Of a DNA stretch of 64,000 nucleotides, positions 61,101 through 64,000 are shown one piece after another (positions within the stretch are counted from its first letter, which is position 1; every line of letters starts with the position of its first letter). Below the pieces are notes generated by a model. That model saw nothing but the letters and a program-made list of their open reading frames with translations. It was not told where the DNA came from and ran no database searches. Source of the stretch: Salinibacterium sp. (GTDB lineage: Bacteria > Actinomycetota > Actinomycetes > Actinomycetales > Microbacteriaceae); the NCBI GenBank assembly GCA_015234465.1, contig JADGNA010000011.1, positions 115,681 through 179,680 of the forward strand, given 5' to 3'. The translations under genes were made by a program, and so were the position numbers.

Positions 61101-62131
61101 CCCAGCGCCGAGGTGATCGCGCCGCCGGGAGCGACGAGCCCGGCCAGGACGGTGGAGTCGATGAGCTCGGTGTTGGGCGCGAGGTCGTTCAGCGTGCCCC
61201 CTGGCGCACCGAGCAGGGTGGCCAGGTCGAGCGTGATCGTGCCCGCCGCGACGTCGATCGTCGCGGCGCCATCCGCCGAGACGAGCGCGGGAAGGCTCGC
61301 GACCGCCGTCGAGAGGTCCGTGTCGAGTGTCGCGTTCAAGGCAAGGCCGTCGATGTCAACGAGACCGCCGAGGGCAAGCTCGAGGAGCGCATCCAGTCCG
61401 CCGCCGAGGTCGAGCCCGTCGAGCGCCGTGTCCAGGGTGCCGCCCTCGGCCGCGATCGCGTCGACCAGGGTCGACACCTCGGCGAGGTCCCCCTCGAGTT
61501 CACCCACCAGCGCGCCGAGCGCCGGGCTCGTGATCACCAGGTCGCCACCCGCGATCTGGTAGTCGCTCGTCAGCACGCCACCCGTGTTGGTGGCCGTGCC
61601 GGAGACCGCTCCGAGTTCGACCCTGAGGTCGTCGATCAGGCCGTCCGCCGCAGGGACAGCGCCGAGCAGGGCGCCGAGGTCCACGAAGGCATTGTCCTGC
61701 ACGCCGCTCCCGCCGACGTCGATCGCGCCGTTGCTCAGCACCGCGCCAGAGGCCGCGCTTGCGACCGTCGGCGTCGTCGAGGCGTACTGCTGCAGCGCAC
61801 CGACACCCACCACGCCGTTGGTGCCGAACAGCGAGACGCCGTTGATCTCGATGCCCAGGGCATCCAGCACCGTGAGGTCGAGCGGCGCTGTCTCCGCGCC
61901 GGGCTGGCTCGGGCTCGCCGTATAGGCCGGGGCCAGCGACGCGATGTCGTTGAGGTTGACCGCCCCTCCCCCGCTCAGCACGCGACCCTCCGCCTCTGTC
62001 GTGTCGGTCGCGAGTGCGTATGCCGGTGGCACTGCCCCCAGCAGCAGAAGCGCCGCCACGCCCGTTACGGCGGCGCCCTTCGTGAGTATCGGCGACCTCA
62101 GTCGCCGCGATGATCGAGAACGTGTGTGCAT
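58115..62131 (-). CDS. LPxTG-anchored surface protein: choice-of-anchor G N-domain plus nine IPT/TIG repeats
   Basis: A 1,338-aa wall protein. A signal peptide (~18-40, ending AYALA) leads into an N-terminal region (~45-570) that opens [20 protein letters not shown] and [13 protein letters not shown], as in choice-of-anchor G proteins. Nine IPT/TIG immunoglobulin-like repeats of ~80 residues follow; each begins P-x-x-GPE-GG-x-VT. Repeats 4 and 8 contain a Cys pair (GDCFTGAT and VVGAG-CG). The end is a Gly/Ala linker, the sortase motif LPITG, a hydrophobic helix and a basic tail (SRRPGTQ). Probable adhesin or structural surface fibre. The ribosome site AGGAG lies ten bases before ATG 62131. 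Confidence 0.92.
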   Translation of the reverse strand: MHTRSRSSRRLRSPILTKGAAVTGVAALLLLGAVPPAYALATDTTEAEGRVLSGGGAVNLNDIASLAPAYTASPSQPGAETAPLDLTVLDALGIEINGVSLFGTNGVVGVGALQQYASTTPTVASAASGAVLSNGAIDVGGSGVQDNAFVDLGALLGAVPAADGLIDDLRVELGAVSGTATNTGGVLTSDYQIAGGDLVITSPALGALVGELEGDLAEVSTLVDAIAAEGGTLDTALDGLDLGGGLDALLELALGGLVDIDGLALNATLDTDLSTAVASLPALVSADGAATIDVAAGTITLDLATLLGAPGGTLNDLAPNTELIDSTVLAGLVAPGGAITSALGQLPAALVTATQETLNAQALDIAITGTVSAFGEEVVALDVTLAGTVGGFLGVAGSETPDVIDESTALGDLVPVGEVTGPVLGYLTGTFLPAIVGPLGTAITGVGIGEGLFEPTVAGALTALGPVVGLVSQLVSITANVQETPGEFTAEGAFVTPDTFTQRAATVSVLPILGTLAEVNLASATVRAPVLPTITAIAPDEGPETGGTVVTLTGTDFADATGVTFDGIPGTGFTIVDPTTITVTTPAHAPGAVDVVVTEPLGGSLPATFTYLNVPGITDIDPRFGPDAGGTPVTLTGEGFTGATDVTFDGVPAVDVTVVDDGTITATTPAGVGTVDVVVEHPVADSAPLDFTYVAPGAPAVTGITPDRGPETGGTPVTISGTDLADVTAVTFNGVPATDVDAVSDTEVTAVSPAGTPGDADVVLTNDVGPSGPLDFEYFAVTSVDTVAPGAGPEDGGNIVTIIGDCFTGATDVTFGGVSSPDFEVVSDTTITAEVPAGAPGTVDVVVVGAGDCGPGTLPDAYEYLDEPVITAIAPDEGPETGGTEVTLTGTDFTGATSVTFDGAPATAFAVVDDETITATSPAGVPGVVDVVVTGPGGTSDPVDFTYLNVPSITSVTPDSGPEDGGTEVTIIGEGFTDATDVTFDGVPGTDFDVVDDSTITVTTPEGEGVAEVVVEHPVADSAPAEFVYLAPGAATVTSIAPDRGPETGGTTVTITGAGFEAGDGVTGVTFAGVPATDVTVVSDTELTAVSPANAPGAATVVVVNEAGPSAPLAFTYFAVTSIDDVDPDVGPEDGGNTVTIVGDCFTGATAVTFGGVPATEFTVVSDTVITAVVPAGTSGTVDVVVVGAGECGAATVDESYEYTDDAIIWSLSPTEGPETGGTVVTIDGANLADATGVTFGGVPAEEFTVVSDGRILATTPAGAPGVVDVVVLAPSGDSDAAAFTYLAVPGTGAGAGAGAGAGLPITGTEAGYLGMLGAGLLALGAAVVGLSRRPGTQ

Positions 62132-62213
62132 CCGTGCAGCTCCTCTTTCGTGGACTGGCCAGGCCGCTGACGTCCCCGAATGACCTCAGCGTCAACCCTG
62201 CGTGTGCGCACAA

Positions 62214-62241
62214 GGTATACATGCACAAGACGTATATACAA
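62214..62241 (-). promoter_or_regulatory. Candidate promoter of the 1,338-aa surface protein
   Basis: On the minus strand TTGTAT (62241-62236) and TATACC (62219-62214) are 16 bases apart, about 80 bp before the start codon. The two GTATAC/GTATATAC blocks (62215-62220 and 62232-62239) overlap it and could be operator half-sites. Confidence 0.35.
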
Positions 62242-62305
62242 GGGGTTCGGACCGAAAACTGTACAGAACGTTGCTTCTACCTTTGGCCTGACGTAGGTTG
62301 AAAAA

Positions 62306-62572
62306 GTGACCCCCGCCCCACACCGCGGAACACCGCAACGAAGCGCGCCGGCCGCCGCTGCCCAGACGCTGGGCGAGCGAATCCGCGATATCCGCGCCCG
62401 CGACCGCCTGACGAGAACGGATGTCGCAGACGCCAGTGGGCTCAGCCCCGAGCAGTTGCAACAGATCGAAGCGGGCCTCGTCGACATCGAGTTCAAGGCA
62501 CTCATCCGGCTCGCCTATGCCCTGCGCACCGACCCAGGAATCCTCATCGGCGGAGTCACCCGCGACCACTAG
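62306..62572 (+). CDS. Small XRE-family HTH regulator 1
   Basis: An 88-aa DNA-binding protein: LGERIRDIRARDRLTRTDVADASGLSPEQLQQIEAGLVDIEF is an XRE helix-turn-helix (~22-65), followed by LIRLAYALRTDPGILI. GTG 62306 is the start; the ribosome site is weak. It is divergent from the large surface protein gene and followed 23 bp later by a paralogue, so it may regulate the flanking surface genes (inference). Confidence 0.83.
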   Translation: MTPAPHRGTPQRSAPAAAAQTLGERIRDIRARDRLTRTDVADASGLSPEQLQQIEAGLVDIEFKALIRLAYALRTDPGILIGGVTRDH

Positions 62573-62595
62573 GCGCAATCCTCTAGAGTGCATTC

Positions 62596-62955
62596 ATGGC
62601 TGCACCCGACGCGGCACCTGAACCGGTAGCCGAGCCCCCGAGCCCCGCGGCACCCTCGCGCTCGGGCCGTTCGAGCGCGACCGAGACGCTCGGCGAGCGG
62701 GTGCGGCAATTGAGGCTCGCCATCGGCGCCAGCCAGGAGACGATCGCCGAACTCGCCGGCGTGCACTGGACGCTCATCGGCCAGGTCGAGCGCGGGCAAC
62801 GTAACCTCACCCTGCACAACCTCATCCGCCTCGCCGCCGCGCTCGACACGGACCCCGGCGTGCTCGTCGCCGGCATCACACCCGACGACCTGCCCGAGGA
62901 ACCAAAGCGGGAGTCGAAGGCGGATGCCATCCGCCGCGAGCGCGAATCCCGCTAG
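62596..62955 (+). CDS. Small XRE-family HTH regulator 2
   Basis: A 119-aa paralogue of the preceding gene. A Pro/Ala-rich N-terminus precedes the XRE domain LGERVRQLRLAIGASQETIAELAGVHWTLIGQVERGQRNL (~32-70) and LIRLAAALDTDPGVLVAGIT. The C-terminus is charged (EEPKRESKADAIRRERESR). Start ATG 62596. Its stop lies 3 bp from the convergent stop of the second surface protein, so the regulators are tightly packed between two anchored proteins. Confidence 0.88.
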   Translation: MAAPDAAPEPVAEPPSPAAPSRSGRSSATETLGERVRQLRLAIGASQETIAELAGVHWTLIGQVERGQRNLTLHNLIRLAAALDTDPGVLVAGITPDDLPEEPKRESKADAIRRERESR

Positions 62956-62958
62956 GGG

Positions 62959-63744
62959 CTACTCGCTGCGCGACCGGCGCAGCGCCACCGCGGCAGCGCC
63001 GGCAAGCAGGAGGCTGCCCGCGAGTGCCGCCAGGATGCTGGCATCCGCGCCCGTCACGGGAAGCACGCTGTCGCCACCGGGAACACCCGGCGTGACGGGA
63101 GTGCCCGGAACGACAGGAGGCGGCGGTGTCACCGTGCCGCCACCCGGCAGCACGTAGGAGAACGGTGCGGTGGATGACCCGTAGGGGCCCTCCGCGACGA
63201 CATCGACCGTGCCGATCTCGCCAGGGGGCGAGAACACGATAATCTGCGTCGAACTCACGAGCGTGAAGTCGGGGATCTCGATCCCGCCGAAGAACACCGA
63301 GGTCACGCCCGCAAGGTTCGCACCCTCGATGGTGACGGCGGTGCCGCCCTCCACGGGACCTTCCGCCGGCGAGAGCGCCCAGATGATCGGGTTGCTCGTG
63401 TAGCGGTAGCCGTCCGGGAGCTCACTGACGCCGCAAGCACCCACCCCGGCCACCGCGACATCGACCGTGCCGCTCGCGCCGGGCGGCACCACTGCCGTCA
63501 CGGTCGTGTCACTGACCACATTGAACGAGGGAGCAGGCACACCGCCGAACGACACATCCGTCGCCCCCGCGAAGCAATCACCCGTGATCGTCACCGTATT
63601 GCCGCCCGCCACCGGCCCAACAGCGGGAGACACGGCATCCACCGCCGCCGCAACGGGAGCCGCCGCACCGAAGAACAGCAAGGCGGCCGCAGCCATCACC
63701 TCTGCGCCCTTCACAAGGCCGGATGACACATCACGTAGGGGCAT
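62959..63744 (-). CDS. LPxTG-anchored surface protein with two IPT/TIG repeats
   Basis: A 261-aa wall protein: signal peptide (~12-34), repeat 1 starting AVDAVSPAVGPVAGGNTVTITG with a GDCFAGAT Cys, repeat 2 starting IIWALSPAEGPVEGGTAVTIEG, a Pro/Gly linker, LPVTG, a hydrophobic helix and an RRSRSE tail. These two repeats correspond to repeats 8 and 9 of the 1,338-aa neighbour. ATG 63744 follows GGAG at a distance of ten; the upstream frame runs into the poor-quality end. Confidence 0.88.
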   Translation of the reverse strand: MPLRDVSSGLVKGAEVMAAAALLFFGAAAPVAAAVDAVSPAVGPVAGGNTVTITGDCFAGATDVSFGGVPAPSFNVVSDTTVTAVVPPGASGTVDVAVAGVGACGVSELPDGYRYTSNPIIWALSPAEGPVEGGTAVTIEGANLAGVTSVFFGGIEIPDFTLVSSTQIIVFSPPGEIGTVDVVAEGPYGSSTAPFSYVLPGGGTVTPPPPVVPGTPVTPGVPGGDSVLPVTGADASILAALAGSLLLAGAAAVALRRSRSE

Positions 63745-64000
63745 GGGACTCGACTCCTCATTGAGCTGAACCCCGCGGCAGTCTGGGTACGCCGTCGCGC
63801 GAGTGACGTCACGATACCCACGCGGCGGCGGCGATACAAGGGGCTGCGACCGAATGCTGCAGCACCGTGACACGGCGATGGCCGGCCTCCTCGGGGGGGG
63901 GGGGGGGGGGGCCCGCCCCCTGCCGGGACTTTTGGGGGCGGGGTTTGGATACGCGGCGCTCCCCACCCCCCCAGGGGGTTTCGATACGCTGCCCCCCCCA
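63745..64000. other. Non-coding, low-quality right end
   Basis: Contains a run of 19 G (63893-63911) and further C and G tracts. TTTCGATACGCTGCC near the end, and TTTGGATACGCGGCGCTCC before it, resemble a TTTCGATACGCTCGCT-type intergenic sequence I recall from Microbacteriaceae. Base calls here should not be trusted. Confidence 0.6.

Noticed and set aside
58028..62113. A 1,361-codon open frame on the plus strand opposite the large surface protein
   Set aside because: Its translation is Arg/His/Asp-rich low-complexity sequence without motifs, mirroring the IPT repeats. It is a by-product of GC-rich codon use in the real minus-strand gene.

Overview
The window is very GC-rich DNA with coupled operons (stop and start codons overlapping as ATGA, GTGA or TGATG), Tad pili and LPxTG-type wall anchors. 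Together these indicate a Gram-positive actinobacterium, most likely a member of the Microbacteriaceae; the genus cannot be decided from the sequence. The right end degenerates into long G and C runs that look like a low-quality contig end.

Layout. (1) 1-9801: the 5' part of a DUF1989 gene, then a complete histidine utilisation locus. On the minus strand it reads hutH-hutU-M20 amidohydrolase-hutF-hutI-hutD, and it is bracketed by two paralogous IclR regulators. HutF converts formiminoglutamate to formylglutamate, but no HutG is present; the M20 amidohydrolase in the HutG slot probably does the deformylation. (2) 9794-19057: a minus-strand Tad/Flp pilus operon (flp, tadE, tadG, cpaB, tadZ, tadA, tadB, tadC) that continues into a Nudix hydrolase and a four-domain protein. 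That protein's PAS domain has the hallmarks of a blue-light LOV domain, ahead of GAF, GGDEF and EAL. (3) 19408-22125: DUF488, TspO-like, thioredoxin and zinc metallopeptidase genes.

(4) 22126-47055: a polysaccharide (EPS/capsule) island of about 25 kb. It holds an initiating polyprenyl-P sugar transferase, six glycosyltransferase-type genes, Wzy, a Wzz/pseudo-kinase, Wzx, a pyruvyltransferase-FrhB pair, a CDP-alcohol phosphatidyltransferase plus a cytidylyltransferase, a 1,608-residue secreted multidomain protein embedded in the operon, and three paralogous secreted beta-helix proteins. Several strong inverted repeats lie in its intergenic regions.

(5) 47146-57978: ordinary chromosomal genes, namely a serine beta-lactamase-like hydrolase, recQ, a DHFR-like reductase, acyl-CoA oxidase, a CPBP protease, an orphan AbiEi-type protein flanked by two related hairpin elements, a thioesterase, cysE and cysK. 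(6) 58115-63744: two LPxTG-anchored IPT/TIG-repeat surface proteins (1,338 and 261 aa) flanking two small paralogous XRE regulators.

How they fit together: regions 2, 4 and 6 are all cell-surface or adhesion systems (pilus, exopolysaccharide, wall-anchored adhesin-like proteins), and the LOV-GGDEF-EAL protein is a plausible light-responsive c-di-GMP input to them. No tRNA, rRNA, CRISPR array, insertion sequence or prophage was found.
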